Of a stretch of DNA of 61,259 bases, positions 8,703 to 18,319 are shown in pieces (the stretch's first letter is position 1; every line of letters starts with the position of its first letter). The position numbers and the translations under genes are program-made. The notes beneath the pieces are model-generated. The model searched no databases. It was not told where the DNA came from and saw only the letters and a list, made by a program, of their open reading frames with translations. The stretch comes from Mariprofundus sp. EBB-1 (GTDB lineage: Bacteria; Pseudomonadota; Zetaproteobacteria; Mariprofundales; Mariprofundaceae). Location of the stretch: contig NZ_RCFQ01000016.1 in assembly GCF_003665155.1 (NCBI RefSeq), positions 1-61,259 of the forward strand, read 5' to 3'.

Positions 8703-9572
8703 ATGAAATACAGTTTCACATGTTTGGTACTATCGCTATTTTTCGTCATCACTACTGTTCAGGCCGTTGAAGTTGATGTGCTTTTTTCAGATCGCTATCG
8801 TCCTCATGTTGAGGCAGTGCAAGGTTTGAAACAGGGAGTTCGGGCTGATGATGTGCGTCTGTTTTCTATTGATAAACGCAGAGATCTTGCGGAAATGATG
8901 GAGCAACTTCAACGCATCAAGGAGAGAAAACCGGATCTGCTGGTTGTCGTTGGAGAGGATGCTCTACAAGCGGCTATCTCTTTGAATACAGGCATTCCGA
9001 CTGTGTCGATGATGTCGATGAGTCTGCGTGCGACGTTGCAAAATAAAATATCCCTCACCGGTGTTGATTTAAGGCCATCCCCTATTGTTGTGTCTGCAGA
9101 GTTGACGCATCAATTAACCAAGGGAGCTACGGTGATTAGTTATTATAACCCAGCACTTTCTAATGCTTATATTGAAGAGGCAAAAGCAGCATTTAAAAAA
9201 GAAGGTTTATTATTGATTGCGAAGCCATGGCCTGAACATGATGTGCAGAAATCCGTGAATGAAAGCATGAAGGATGCAAACTGTTACTGGATGCAGATGG
9301 AATATCAGAGTGTGAATCCTGACACACTACGGCTGCTATTTGGACTGGCCAAAAAAGGGAAAAATCTAGTGGGGTTGTCTGGAAAATATGTGCGTGCGGG
9401 TGCGCTATTGGCATGGACACCACAACCCAGGAAGATTGGTGAGCAGGCGTCTATCTTGGCTAACCGCATTTTAGCAGGAGAAGATCCAGTCAAAATCCCT
9501 TTGCAACACCCAACTGAAATGAAACTTTCAGTTCGTACAGCGGATACGAGAGAGGTAGGTGAAAATGAATAA
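8703..9572 (+). CDS. Periplasmic ABC-type substrate-binding protein, orphan
   Basis: A 289-residue protein with a signal peptide (to about residue 20, VQA-VE). The body resembles the COG2984/TrpX-type binding proteins (PF04392): KPDLLVVVGEDALQAA, GIPTVSMMSM, a second lobe with ATVISYYNPALSNAY, and the closing PRKIGEQASILANRILAGEDP motif. No ABC permease or ATPase lies nearby. It is sandwiched between a TonB receptor and a hybrid kinase, whose coding region it overlaps by 8 nt. A sensory role, presenting ligand to the kinase, is therefore as likely as transport. Confidence 0.82.
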   Translation: MKYSFTCLVLSLFFVITTVQAVEVDVLFSDRYRPHVEAVQGLKQGVRADDVRLFSIDKRRDLAEMMEQLQRIKERKPDLLVVVGEDALQAAISLNTGIPTVSMMSMSLRATLQNKISLTGVDLRPSPIVVSAELTHQLTKGATVISYYNPALSNAYIEEAKAAFKKEGLLLIAKPWPEHDVQKSVNESMKDANCYWMQMEYQSVNPDTLRLLFGLAKKGKNLVGLSGKYVRAGALLAWTPQPRKIGEQASILANRILAGEDPVKIPLQHPTEMKLSVRTADTREVGENE

Positions 9573-11787
9573 ATTTTTTCACCGTTTTTCACTTACCGGC
9601 CGATTGTATCTGCTTTTAACACTGACAACCGTTAGCATATTTTGTGCACTTTTTTTGGCAGTTTGGTGGACTGAAAAGGATTCGCTGGAAACGATGTTAC
9701 AGCAAAATGGAGAATCACTTTCTGCTGGTCTGGAACAAAATATACGGCTTGGAGTTCAGCTTGGCGAAACAGAATTTGTACGTGATGGCGCCACGAGTTT
9801 AATTGCAAACCCTGATATTCTATCGGTTGATATTTATAATGCGACTGGTAGCCGAATTGTACTGTTAAAGGGTGAGCACGATGTGCTGGCAATGGATCAT
9901 TTATTGCAAGCGTTTCGTGGGGGGCTTACTTTTGAAACGCTAGGAGATGGAAGAGAAGAGCGAATTATTACGTCTATTCGTACCTCTAGTGGTGAAGTGA
10001 TCGGGTATAGTGTGCTTGATCTTTCACGGGCCTCAATTAATAGAACACTTGAATCTTCATTGATGATCTCAGGTGCAATCAGCCTTTTACTGTTATTGGT
10101 TTTTTGGTGGTTAGCATGGTTGTCTGTCAGACAATTGAAACGGCCACTCGATGAGCTCGATAGGGCTGTCGAAGCGGTGACGCAGGGCAGGCTCGACGTC
10201 ACGATCAATGCTGATATCCCGGATCCCATCGCACGTATTGCCACAAGCTTTAATGATATGACAGATGCTCTGGCTAAAAATCGAGAGTCAATCCATCTGC
10301 AAACCAGTGCGCTTGAAAAGTCGGAAATGCGTTTCAGAGAGTTGTTTACGCATATGCCCGTAGCTATGTATATGGCCAATATCGATGGCTCATTGCATCA
10401 ATGTAACCCAGCAATGGCACGTCTGTTTGGTTATGAGACGCCTGAAGCGATGTTGGAATCAATAGAGGATATTCGGGCGATTTATAAGGATACAGCTGAT
10501 CGTGATGCACTCATCGTTGATTTGATGCGTAATCAAAGCGTAAGTCGAAGAGAAATTTCATATGTATCAAACTCTTATGGGGAGTTACGCTGTATATTGC
10601 ATGCGCGTTTAGTTGAAGATGAACATGGTCGCCCATCAGGTATTGAAGGCATGATTCAGGATATGACCCAGCTAAGGTTGCTTGAGGATAACCTTATTCA
10701 AGCTCAGAAAATGGAAGCGGTTGGTCAATTGGCAGGCGGTGTGGCTCATGATTTCAATAATCTGTTATCTGCTATTCTCGGGAATGTGGAATTACTCAGC
10801 ATACATACCGCTGCAGATGAGAAGAGTTTCCGTTACACAAGTCGAATTAAACAAGCTGCTAAACGCGCTGCTGAAGTGACTACAAATTTGCTTGGTTTTG
10901 CCCGTAAGGGAGAAATGCGCCGTGAACCGGTGCTTATTAAGGGAGTGATAGAAGAGGTCTTAAGTTTGATCAGAGAAACTTGTGATCGACGCGTAAATGT
11001 CTCTTTTCAAAGTGGTCCTGAACATTTACGCATTATGGGAGATCCGGGGCAGTTGCATCAAGTGCTTATGAACTTGGCTATTAATGCTCTGCATGCAATG
11101 CCAGATGGGGGTGAGTTGTCACTGAGTAGCTTCTCTGCCAATCATCAGGTTGTCATTCGTATCTCCGATACAGGGGTCGGGATGACAAAGAAGGTACTCA
11201 AACAGATATTTGAACCATTCTTTACGACCAAAGAAACAGGCAAAGGGACAGGGCTAGGTCTGGCTATGGTTTATGGTATTATTGAAAAGCAGGATGGCCA
11301 TATTTCGGTGAACTCTACGCCAGGAAAAGGTACATGCTTTGAAATAAAGTTACCTCTGTACGAGGGAGATAGAGGGCATGTTAATATCCAAAGCAATAGC
11401 ACAGAAATTCCTAATCTAATTGGTCATGTGTTATTGGTCGATGATGAAGACTTACTTCGGGAGCTTGGTGAAGAGATTCTAAGCCTTTCCGGTTTAGAGG
11501 TTTTAACGGCGATAAGTGGTGAGCAGGCTCTGGCTATTTTGGCGAATAGTGACGAGGTACAACCGGACGTTGTGTTGCTTGATATGAATATGCCGGGGAT
11601 TGGCGGTATGGCAACCTTGCGAGAGATTAGAAGCAGCTACGATAGTTTAAAGGTGATTGTGATGACTGGGTATAGTGAAACAACGTTTGATTCTGCTACG
11701 GAGTCGCTCTGTTACGATGGTTTTATTAGTAAACCATATCAAGCCAGTGACCTGTGTGCTGAGGTGCTGAGGGTGTTGCAAGAATAG
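9565..11787 (+). CDS. Membrane hybrid histidine kinase (HAMP-PAS-HisKA-HATPase-REC)
   Basis: A 740-residue sensor. TM1 is at about 13-33, then a periplasmic region of about 140 residues, TM2 at about 170-190, and a HAMP domain (to about 245). A PAS domain (FRELFTHMPVAMYMANIDG, about 250-370) follows. HisKA has phospho-acceptor His395 in GGVAHDFNNLL. The ATPase domain has NLAINALHA (N box), DTGVGM and GTGLGLAMVYG. A C-terminal receiver (LLVDDED) has acceptor Asp673 in LLDMNMPG. No output domain or separate response regulator is adjacent. ATG 9565 was preferred over in-frame GTG 9559 because AGGT lies just upstream. It overlaps the binding-protein gene, so the two are probably translated together. 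Confidence 0.92.
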   Translation: MNKFFHRFSLTGRLYLLLTLTTVSIFCALFLAVWWTEKDSLETMLQQNGESLSAGLEQNIRLGVQLGETEFVRDGATSLIANPDILSVDIYNATGSRIVLLKGEHDVLAMDHLLQAFRGGLTFETLGDGREERIITSIRTSSGEVIGYSVLDLSRASINRTLESSLMISGAISLLLLLVFWWLAWLSVRQLKRPLDELDRAVEAVTQGRLDVTINADIPDPIARIATSFNDMTDALAKNRESIHLQTSALEKSEMRFRELFTHMPVAMYMANIDGSLHQCNPAMARLFGYETPEAMLESIEDIRAIYKDTADRDALIVDLMRNQSVSRREISYVSNSYGELRCILHARLVEDEHGRPSGIEGMIQDMTQLRLLEDNLIQAQKMEAVGQLAGGVAHDFNNLLSAILGNVELLSIHTAADEKSFRYTSRIKQAAKRAAEVTTNLLGFARKGEMRREPVLIKGVIEEVLSLIRETCDRRVNVSFQSGPEHLRIMGDPGQLHQVLMNLAINALHAMPDGGELSLSSFSANHQVVIRISDTGVGMTKKVLKQIFEPFFTTKETGKGTGLGLAMVYGIIEKQDGHISVNSTPGKGTCFEIKLPLYEGDRGHVNIQSNSTEIPNLIGHVLLVDDEDLLRELGEEILSLSGLEVLTAISGEQALAILANSDEVQPDVVLLDMNMPGIGGMATLREIRSSYDSLKVIVMTGYSETTFDSATESLCYDGFISKPYQASDLCAEVLRVLQE

Positions 11788-12130
11788 GCCTTGCTCTGAG
11801 ATGAGGTGGTTATAAAAAGCCATCTGTAGTTTTATGGACGGGTGAGTAAGTCCATAACCCAAACCCATTCTTTGAAGGTCTCTGACACCAGATGTTTTCC
11901 GTGGAACAAGAAGGCCACGGATGAATATATGACGACTTCATCATAAATGACATGGTTTTCTCTTTTGTTGGTTTGGAAAGTTTTACTTCAAGGTCAAGCC
12001 GCATAGCCCTCTATTCAACATGTAATGCAGGTCACAGTTTTGTCATTTTTTACTGCTAAAATCGCGGCCGTAAGGGAAGGGCTCTGTTTTAAATACAGGG
12101 ATCTTCAGGAACAAGGATACAGGAGCTATT
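11788..12130. other. 343-bp intergenic region, no gene seen
   Basis: I see no credible reading frame, RNA gene or convincing terminator here. The region ends with AGGAG at 12121, the ribosome site of the next gene. A TTGTCA...TAAAAT pair near 12050-12070 has too short a spacer to be called a promoter. Confidence 0.4.
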
Positions 12131-12601
12131 TTGAAAATTGATATAGATTGGTTGGAACAACAGATCATTAAATCACCATTGAGTGAGACACAGAAGATGC
12201 AGTGGGCGGATACCATGCAAACTGTGACTGTAGCAAAGGGTGAAAGCATTGTCCGTGAGGGTGAGAAGGGCGGCACGCTCTACTTGGTTCGTTCGGGATC
12301 TGTCGATATCTTTCAACAGATGGATGCGAAAGAACAACATCTTGGCACACTGGGTGAGGGTGCTTTAATTGGTGAGATTACCTTTCTTTCCGATGAGGCT
12401 GCGACAGCATCAGCGACAGCAAAAGAAGAAAGTGTGCTCTACCGTATAAAACGCACTGACTTTACTAAGTTGATACAGCCAAGTGCTGACATGGTCTTTT
12501 CACTGTTTACCTATATGCTTTTATATCAGTCTAAAATGGTGCATCAATGCAACGAAGATCAGGTGAAAATGATGTCATTTATGACGGGCGCTCATAAATA
12601 A
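12131..12601 (+). CDS. Single-domain cyclic-nucleotide-binding (CNBD) protein
   Basis: A 156-residue soluble protein with a Crp-type cyclic-nucleotide-binding barrel: KGESIVREGEKGGTLYLVRSGSVDI, then GTLGEGALIGEITFLSDEA. It has no DNA-binding helix-turn-helix; the C-terminus is a short helical tail rich in Met and Gln. The phosphate-binding cassette lacks the arginine that contacts the cyclic phosphate (ATASATA follows GEITFLSDEA), so ligand binding may be lost or altered. The start is TTG, supported by AGGAG 5 nt upstream. It may serve as a stand-alone regulatory subunit. A hairpin begins at its stop codon. Confidence 0.78.
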   Translation: MKIDIDWLEQQIIKSPLSETQKMQWADTMQTVTVAKGESIVREGEKGGTLYLVRSGSVDIFQQMDAKEQHLGTLGEGALIGEITFLSDEAATASATAKEESVLYRIKRTDFTKLIQPSADMVFSLFTYMLLYQSKMVHQCNEDQVKMMSFMTGAHK

Positions 12602-12648
12602 GAAGCAAGGCCACAGTTCTATCAAACGGAACGATGCCATTGCTTCTC
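12601..12648. terminator. Bidirectional hairpin between convergent genes
   Basis: AGAAGCAAGGC pairs with GCCATTGCTTCT (one bulge) across a loop of about 25 nt. It lies between the stop of the CNBD gene and the stop of dbpA, the place for a shared terminator. It has no long U-tract. Confidence 0.4.
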
Positions 12649-12672
12649 TCTATGCTGTTTGGAAGCGTGAAG

Positions 12673-14052
12673 CTAAATCAACCGAACGCGGAATGAGCGA
12701 CCTTTTAATGTGCCTTCGCTGAGTTTTTTTAGTGCAATTTTTACAATCGACTGACTGACTGCGACATAGGCCCAGTTATCGAGAATTTGAATTTTTCCAA
12801 CCTGCTTGCCGGTAATACCATTACCACCAGTCAATGCGCCGAGAATATCACCGGGGCGTACCTTCTGCTTTTTACCACCGCCAATTTGCAGGGTGGCCAT
12901 CAGTGGTTTGGCAGGATGATTCTTGAGCAGGATGGCATCCGGTAGCGCTTCGCTTTTGATCGGAGTCTTAATGTAATCACTTAACATGGTGAGTTTGTAT
13001 GCATTGCCATTGTGCAGGGTAAATGATGAACCGGTGCTGCCGGCGCGCCCTGTTCGGCCAATGCGATGTACATAGGTGTCCGGTTCATGCGGTAGCTGAA
13101 AATTAAACACGGCATCAAGCGCATCGATATCCAGACCACGTGCTGCGACATCAGTGGCCACCAGAATCGAGATACTTTTATTGGCAAAACGTACAAGCGT
13201 CTGGTCACGATCCCATTGTTCAAGATCACCATTGAGTGCTAAAGCACTGAAACCGTTTTGATTCAATTCATTGGTGATATCCAGCGTTTCTTTTTTGGTA
13301 TTGCAGAAGACCACGCTGGATTCAGGTTTATGTTTCAGTAACAGTAGCCGCAGTCCAATCACGGACTGTTTGAAATCATCAACGTTATAAAAATGTTGCG
13401 AGATGGTATTGCTATCATGGGTTGATTCCACTTTTACCATAATCGGTTTGAGCATGATGCGCTTAACGATGGCTTGAATCTGATCCGGAAAAGTAGCGCT
13501 GAACAGCAGTGTTTGACGCCACTTTGGAATCTGATCGACAATATGATCAACAGAGGCCTGGAACCCCATATCAAGCATACGATCGGCTTCATCAAGCACC
13601 AGCGTGTTCACATCTTTCAGACTCAGTGTGCTGCGACTCAAATGATCTTCAATGCGGCCGGGGGTGCCTACAATGATATGCGCACCATGCTCTAACGAAC
13701 CAACCTGAGGGCCGAATGGCATGCCGCCACACAATGTTAATACTTTTACATTGGGCATCTGGCGGGCCAGACGACGAATTTCTTTGGTCACCTGATCGGC
13801 CAGCTCTCGGGTAGGGCAGAGTACCAGCGACTGTATCTTGTACTGCTTGAGATCAAGTTTTTGCAACAGGCCAAGACCAAACGCAGCCGTTTTTCCGGAG
13901 CCTGTTTTGCCCTGGCCGATTACATCTTTACCGGCCAGAATATCAGGCAGGCTCCGGGCCTGAATAGGGGTCATCTCATGATAGGAGAGAGATTCAAGAT
14001 TGTTTAAGAGATCAGGATGCATGTTCAGCTTGGAGAAAGATGTGTGTTCCAC
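12673..14052 (-). CDS. dbpA: DbpA, DEAD-box RNA helicase (23S rRNA-specific)
   Basis: A 459-residue ATP-dependent RNA helicase of normal DbpA length. The Q motif region is MTPIQARSLP, and motif I is GQGKTGSGKT (46-55). Later motifs are PTRELADQV, GTPGRIEDH, VLDEADRML, SAT, VATDVAARGLDID and HRIGRTGRAG. The C-terminal RNA-binding domain (about 385-459, IGGGKKQKVRPGDILGALTG) is the hallmark of DbpA, which binds the hairpin 92 region of 23S rRNA during 50S assembly. The start is GTG. It is the last gene of the pan-led minus-strand operon, 19 nt after the DUF1456 gene. Confidence 0.93.
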   Translation of the reverse strand: MEHTSFSKLNMHPDLLNNLESLSYHEMTPIQARSLPDILAGKDVIGQGKTGSGKTAAFGLGLLQKLDLKQYKIQSLVLCPTRELADQVTKEIRRLARQMPNVKVLTLCGGMPFGPQVGSLEHGAHIIVGTPGRIEDHLSRSTLSLKDVNTLVLDEADRMLDMGFQASVDHIVDQIPKWRQTLLFSATFPDQIQAIVKRIMLKPIMVKVESTHDSNTISQHFYNVDDFKQSVIGLRLLLLKHKPESSVVFCNTKKETLDITNELNQNGFSALALNGDLEQWDRDQTLVRFANKSISILVATDVAARGLDIDALDAVFNFQLPHEPDTYVHRIGRTGRAGSTGSSFTLHNGNAYKLTMLSDYIKTPIKSEALPDAILLKNHPAKPLMATLQIGGGKKQKVRPGDILGALTGGNGITGKQVGKIQILDNWAYVAVSQSIVKIALKKLSEGTLKGRSFRVRLI

Positions 14053-14071
14053 GGGTGTTGTCCTATGTTGC

Positions 14072-14659
14072 TTATTTATTGTTTTTTGAACTGTTTTTTA
14101 ACGCGATGGCGCTGGCCCATTTTAAGGTCGGTCGATCTTTTACGACGGTCGTTTTTTCTTTCATCGCTACGGTTTTCTTTGGGGGTGTGACGACCTTTTT
14201 CTCGCTGTGATATTTGATCTGCACACCATGCAGGAAGTTGCGGAGTACCTGATCTTTACAGTGACGGCGGTTCTTATGGTCATAGCGACGGAAAAATGCG
14301 CTGAGCTCCGGTTTTCCAATCACCAAACCGACCGATTTCAAAATGGCGAGGATATCATCATCTTTCAGGTTCAGGGCGATGCGTAATTTCATAAAAATAA
14401 GATTGTTGTTCAGCTCTGTTTCAGGCTTGGGTTGCGGGCCATCTTTTTTGCCACGTTTTTCATTGATAAAACCGTTTAGAAAAGCCGCCAGCTTCACATC
14501 TTCCAACTCTTTACAGGCAGGATCATCATCTTTTTTTAACCAGGCACTGATCTGGGTGCGGTTGGCTTTAAAACCACCAGATGCAAACAGTTCCATCACC
14601 TTGTTATCATCGAAACTAAAGCTGTAACGCAGCCTGCGCAGAATATCGTTATTGGTCAT
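14072..14659 (-). CDS. DUF1456 (YehS-like) protein
   Basis: A 195-residue protein with two copies of the DUF1456 repeat. Each opens with a NNDILRRLRYSF / NNLIFMKLRIAL type helix and continues with an acidic helix and a [LS]xFxxR type segment (ISAWLKKDDDPAC and LSAFFRRYDHKNRRHC). The C-terminal 50 residues are Lys/Thr-rich and probably disordered. The family (E. coli YehS) has no established function. Its ATG immediately follows the stop of the FAD-oxidoreductase gene, with GAGAGGG as ribosome site. The neighbouring dbpA and the basic tail are compatible with RNA binding, which is inference. Confidence 0.88.
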   Translation of the reverse strand: MTNNDILRRLRYSFSFDDNKVMELFASGGFKANRTQISAWLKKDDDPACKELEDVKLAAFLNGFINEKRGKKDGPQPKPETELNNNLIFMKLRIALNLKDDDILAILKSVGLVIGKPELSAFFRRYDHKNRRHCKDQVLRNFLHGVQIKYHSEKKVVTPPKKTVAMKEKTTVVKDRPTLKWASAIALKNSSKNNK

Positions 14660-16294
14660 TTAGCCCTCTCTATCGTTGCTATTCAAGATAACCGCAGCGG
14701 CTTTCAGACCATCGACGGCAGCGCTGACAATGCCGCCGGCATAACCTGCACCTTCACCAACCGGAAACAGGCCACGGGCATTCACAGATTGCATATTTTC
14801 GCCACGTTCAATGCGAATAGGGGAGCTGGTGCGGGTCTCTGCACCAAATAGATTGGCTTCTTCGGTGATATAGCCGCGCATTTTGCGATCAAATGTACGA
14901 ATACCCTCGGCCAGTGGTTGGCTGATCCAGTTTGGGAATAGGGTATGCAGGTCAGATGGGATGGCTTGTGGCTTAAAACGGTTTGAAGCCAGTGTACCAC
15001 TTGCTCTGCCGTTAATAAAATCGGTTAACTTCATAGTGGGTGACGCATATTGATAGTCTGCAGCTTTGAAGGTGGCAGCTTCCAGTTCACGTTGGAATGC
15101 GATGCCCATCAATGGGTTTTCAGCTATACCATGGCGCGTTAAGTCTTCCGGTGTCACCTGTACCACCAGTCCTGAATTAGCCCAGCGACCGCCACGTTTG
15201 GCATTGCTCATGCCGTTGACGGCCATATGCCCTTCTTCTGTGGGGGAGGGTACAATCAGTCCACCCGGACACATGCAGAAGCTGTAAATGCCACGTTTGC
15301 CGAGATGTTTGTCTTTGGTCTGGTGGGTTAGGCTATATTCTGCAGCATGCAGTTTAGGGTGTGATGCACCGAACTGAATATTATCGATCAGTTCCTGTGG
15401 GTGTTCCGCACGTACACCGATAGCAAAGGCCTTGGCTTCCATCTTGATACCAAGCGTTTGCAGGCGTTCAAAGGTATCACGGGCTGAATGGCCTGTAGCC
15501 AATACCACATGGGTAGCGCTGATTTCATCTTCCGTTTGTGTGGCAAGATTGGTGGCGCGCACGCCGGTTACTGCACCGTTGATCATAAGCAGATCATCAA
15601 CACGCGTTTCAAAACGATAATCCACACCGAGTTCAATCAATTTTTCACGCATATTGCGTACGATGCGAACCAGTTTATCGGTGCCCAGATGCGGATGCGC
15701 ATCAACGAGAATATCGTCTCTGGCGCCAAATCGCACAAACGTGTGCAGCACATGGCGCAGGAAGGGATGTTTGATGCGGGTATAGAGTTTGCCATCGGTA
15801 TAGGTGCCGGCACCGCCCTCACCAAAGCAGATATTACTTTCAGGGTTGAGTTCACCGCGAGAACGCAGGCGACCAATATCACGCATGCGTGTTTCAACCG
15901 GTTTACCGCGCTCAAGTAGTGTTACCTGAACACCCGATTCAGCCAGTGCTAGGGCGGTGAACAGACCGGCAGGCCCTGCACCAATGATGACCACATGATC
16001 ATCGTTGTTCACGGGCCTGCTTAATGGTTCAGGCGTGTTTGCAGTGAATGAGGAGTGTTCAATCAGGCGGCTGTTATTAGGCAGTGGATCGAGCAGATGA
16101 TTGAGTTCAACCTCATAGGTGCAGACAAAGTGGATATTGGTTTTTTTGCGTGCATCGAGGGCACGACGCGCACAGTTGAATGATACAAGGGCATCGGAAT
16201 TGAGGCTGCAATGATCTGCTAGTTGTTGTTTTATTTCACAATCGTGTGCGTCTAGTCCGATCTGGACGTTACTAATGGCATACAGATAAGACAC
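14660..16294 (-). CDS. FAD-dependent dehydrogenase, COG2509 family
   Basis: A 544-residue flavoprotein. An N-terminal alpha/beta domain of about 90 residues precedes the dinucleotide-binding motif VVIIGAGPAGLFTALALAESG (GAGPAG at 105-110). Further landmarks are the signature SNICFGEGGAGTYTDGKLYTR and the closing FPVGEGAGYAGGIVSAAVDG. This is the pattern of the uncharacterised COG2509 dehydrogenases; substrate unknown. It starts 2 nt after panD and directly abuts the DUF1456 gene, so it belongs to the pantothenate operon, though no pathway role is established. Confidence 0.9.
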   Translation of the reverse strand: MSYLYAISNVQIGLDAHDCEIKQQLADHCSLNSDALVSFNCARRALDARKKTNIHFVCTYEVELNHLLDPLPNNSRLIEHSSFTANTPEPLSRPVNNDDHVVIIGAGPAGLFTALALAESGVQVTLLERGKPVETRMRDIGRLRSRGELNPESNICFGEGGAGTYTDGKLYTRIKHPFLRHVLHTFVRFGARDDILVDAHPHLGTDKLVRIVRNMREKLIELGVDYRFETRVDDLLMINGAVTGVRATNLATQTEDEISATHVVLATGHSARDTFERLQTLGIKMEAKAFAIGVRAEHPQELIDNIQFGASHPKLHAAEYSLTHQTKDKHLGKRGIYSFCMCPGGLIVPSPTEEGHMAVNGMSNAKRGGRWANSGLVVQVTPEDLTRHGIAENPLMGIAFQRELEAATFKAADYQYASPTMKLTDFINGRASGTLASNRFKPQAIPSDLHTLFPNWISQPLAEGIRTFDRKMRGYITEEANLFGAETRTSSPIRIERGENMQSVNARGLFPVGEGAGYAGGIVSAAVDGLKAAAVILNSNDREG

Positions 16295-16296
16295 GC

Positions 16297-16674
16297 TCAG
16301 GCTGCTGCGAGGTGGCCGTGCGAGGTATGGGTGATGCTGTTGTCTGCATCCACATAGACTAAGGCGGGATTAAAATGTTCAGCCTCGGCAGCTTGCAGTT
16401 CGGCATAGGTGCAGATGATCAACAGATCACCGGGAGATGCTTTGTGGGCAGCGGCACCGTTGACTCCGATGGTGCCTGAATCGCGCGGAGCGGTAATAGC
16501 GTAAGTGGTGAAACGTTCACCGTTGGCAACATTATAAATATGCAGCATTTCAAAGGGCAGAATATTGGCTTTGTCCATGAGGTTCTGATCAATGGCGCAA
16601 GAGCCTTCGTAATCGAGTTCGGCATGCGTGACGCTGACGCGGTGAATTTTGGATTTTAACATAGTGAGTTTCAT
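16297..16674 (-). CDS. panD: PanD, aspartate 1-decarboxylase
   Basis: A 125-residue pyruvoyl enzyme that makes beta-alanine from L-aspartate for pantothenate synthesis. The self-cleavage site is Gly24-Ser25 in YEGSCAID; Ser25 becomes the pyruvoyl group. Other conserved stretches are [27 protein letters not shown] and [16 protein letters not shown]. The start overlaps the end of panC by 4 nt (ATGA). Length and N-terminus match the E. coli-type enzyme. Confidence 0.97.
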   Translation of the reverse strand: MKLTMLKSKIHRVSVTHAELDYEGSCAIDQNLMDKANILPFEMLHIYNVANGERFTTYAITAPRDSGTIGVNGAAAHKASPGDLLIICTYAELQAAEAEHFNPALVYVDADNSITHTSHGHLAAA

Positions 16675-17531
16675 GAGGTTGGCTCCAACGGGGTGTAAGT
16701 AAGTGGCATATTGTCAATCAATCGTGCTGAACCGACTTGCGCAGCGATAAAGGCTCTACTGCTCAGGTGATTGAGTTTGCGTTTGCTTTTGAGAGATGTC
16801 GCATTGCGTACATCCAGATATTGGGTGGTGATATTGGCGGCAGTGAGAATCTCTTGTGCTGCTGCCTTGAGTGTTTCAATGTTGTTCTCACCCTGAGCAG
16901 CCAGCGTTTGCATGGCGATCAAGGCTTGCGAGAGGGCCAGCGCTTGTTGGCGATCAGTTTCGGATAAGTATCGGTTGCGGCTACTCATAGCCAGACCATC
17001 TGCTTCACGTACAATATTTACACCGATAATTTCAATAGGTATCTGCAGATCGTTGACCATGCGGCGAATAATGGCCAGTTGTTGCCAGTCTTTTTCGCCG
17101 AAGATGGCGAAATCCGGACGGATAATATTGAACAGGATATTTACGACTGTAACCACACCATCAAAATGGCCGGGGCGATCAGAACCGCACAGGCAGTCAG
17201 AGAGTTTGGTGGCTTTCAATGTTACCTTGGGGCCTGATTTGGGATAGAGCGATGTCGGGTGAAAAATAAAATCGACACCGGCTTCTTCACACATCTGCGC
17301 ATCACGTTCAAAAGGGCGTGGATATGTTTCGAGATCTTCATTCGGTCCGAACTGCAATGGGTTCACATAAATACTGACAACAACAATATCGGCCAGGGCT
17401 TTGGCTTCCTTGATCAGGCTTATATGGCCATCGTGCAAACAGCCCATGGTGGGTACGAAGGCAATCGTATTGTTCCCGCGCAGGGTTTTGAGCTGGCGAC
17501 GCATTTCAGCTGTCGTATGGGCGACTCTCAT
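16671..17531 (-). CDS. panC: PanC, pantothenate synthetase
   Basis: A 286-residue enzyme that joins pantoate and beta-alanine using ATP. The adenylate-binding motif [16 protein letters not shown] is at 25-40, [13 protein letters not shown] follows, and [15 protein letters not shown] and MSSRNRYL complete the ATP site. Full family length. It overlaps panB and panD by 4 nt each, so the three are translationally coupled in pathway order. Confidence 0.97.
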   Translation of the reverse strand: MRVAHTTAEMRRQLKTLRGNNTIAFVPTMGCLHDGHISLIKEAKALADIVVVSIYVNPLQFGPNEDLETYPRPFERDAQMCEEAGVDFIFHPTSLYPKSGPKVTLKATKLSDCLCGSDRPGHFDGVVTVVNILFNIIRPDFAIFGEKDWQQLAIIRRMVNDLQIPIEIIGVNIVREADGLAMSSRNRYLSETDRQQALALSQALIAMQTLAAQGENNIETLKAAAQEILTAANITTQYLDVRNATSLKSKRKLNHLSSRAFIAAQVGSARLIDNMPLTYTPLEPTS

Positions 17532-18319
17532 GCTTTGGGAAACTGACCGGCTTTGACATCTGCGGCCCAGCGTGAAATTGCGTCACTCATCACAGCGCGC
17601 ACATTGGCATAAGCCGGAGCAAAGGGTGGGTTGGAGGCAGAAATACCAAGCAAATCATTCCACACCAGCACCTGGGCATCACAATGATTTCCCGCGCCTA
17701 TACCTACGGTTGGCGTATCCAGCATATTGGTGATTTCAGTACCCAGATCAGCAGGGATATTTTCCAGTACAATGCATACCGCACCAGCAGCAGCGACCGC
17801 TTTTGCATCTTGGATCAATTGTGCTCGTCCTGCGTCATCTTTAGCGCGTTTACCGTAGGAGCCAAATTTTTTCACTGATTGAGGGGTGAGTCCGATATGG
17901 GCAACAACAGCGATGCCACGTTCAGACAGAAAGCTGATGGTATTAGCCATGTGTTCACCACCCTCAATTTTGACAGCGTCACAGGCACTCTCCTGCAATA
18001 CACGCACACTGCTTAAAAAAGCCTGTTCGGGATTTTGCTGGTAGGAACCAAAGGGGAGATCACACACAACCCACGCTTTGCTGCGGCCGCGTACAACGGC
18101 AGCTGTGTGGTGAATCATATGATCAAGGGTGACAGGCAGGGTGGAATCAAAGCCCAATGAAACCATGCCTAGTGAGTCGCCAACAAGCAGCACTTCAGCT
18201 CCGGCGGCTTCAGCAATCTGAGCACTGGCAGCGTCATATGCTGTCAGCCATACCATTTTTTCTTCTGCCTGCTTGGCGCGCGTAAGCGTCGCTGCAGTAA
18301 TGCGTTTAAGTGTAGTCAT
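17528..18319 (-). CDS. panB: PanB, ketopantoate hydroxymethyltransferase
   Basis: A 263-residue TIM-barrel enzyme that converts alpha-ketoisovalerate to ketopantoate with methylene-tetrahydrofolate, the first committed step of pantothenate synthesis. Motifs seen: MVWLTAYDAASAQIAEAAG, LLVGDSLGMV, VTLDHMIHHTAAV, DLPFGSYQ, VKIEGGEHM, HIGLTPQSVKKFG, and VGIGAGNHCDAQVLVWNDLLG. AAGGA lies just upstream of the ATG. It is the first gene of the panB-panC-panD operon. Upstream lies a dispersed repeat element separating it from divergent ribE. Confidence 0.97.
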   Translation of the reverse strand: MTTLKRITAATLTRAKQAEEKMVWLTAYDAASAQIAEAAGAEVLLVGDSLGMVSLGFDSTLPVTLDHMIHHTAAVVRGRSKAWVVCDLPFGSYQQNPEQAFLSSVRVLQESACDAVKIEGGEHMANTISFLSERGIAVVAHIGLTPQSVKKFGSYGKRAKDDAGRAQLIQDAKAVAAAGAVCIVLENIPADLGTEITNMLDTPTVGIGAGNHCDAQVLVWNDLLGISASNPPFAPAYANVRAVMSDAISRWAADVKAGQFPKA

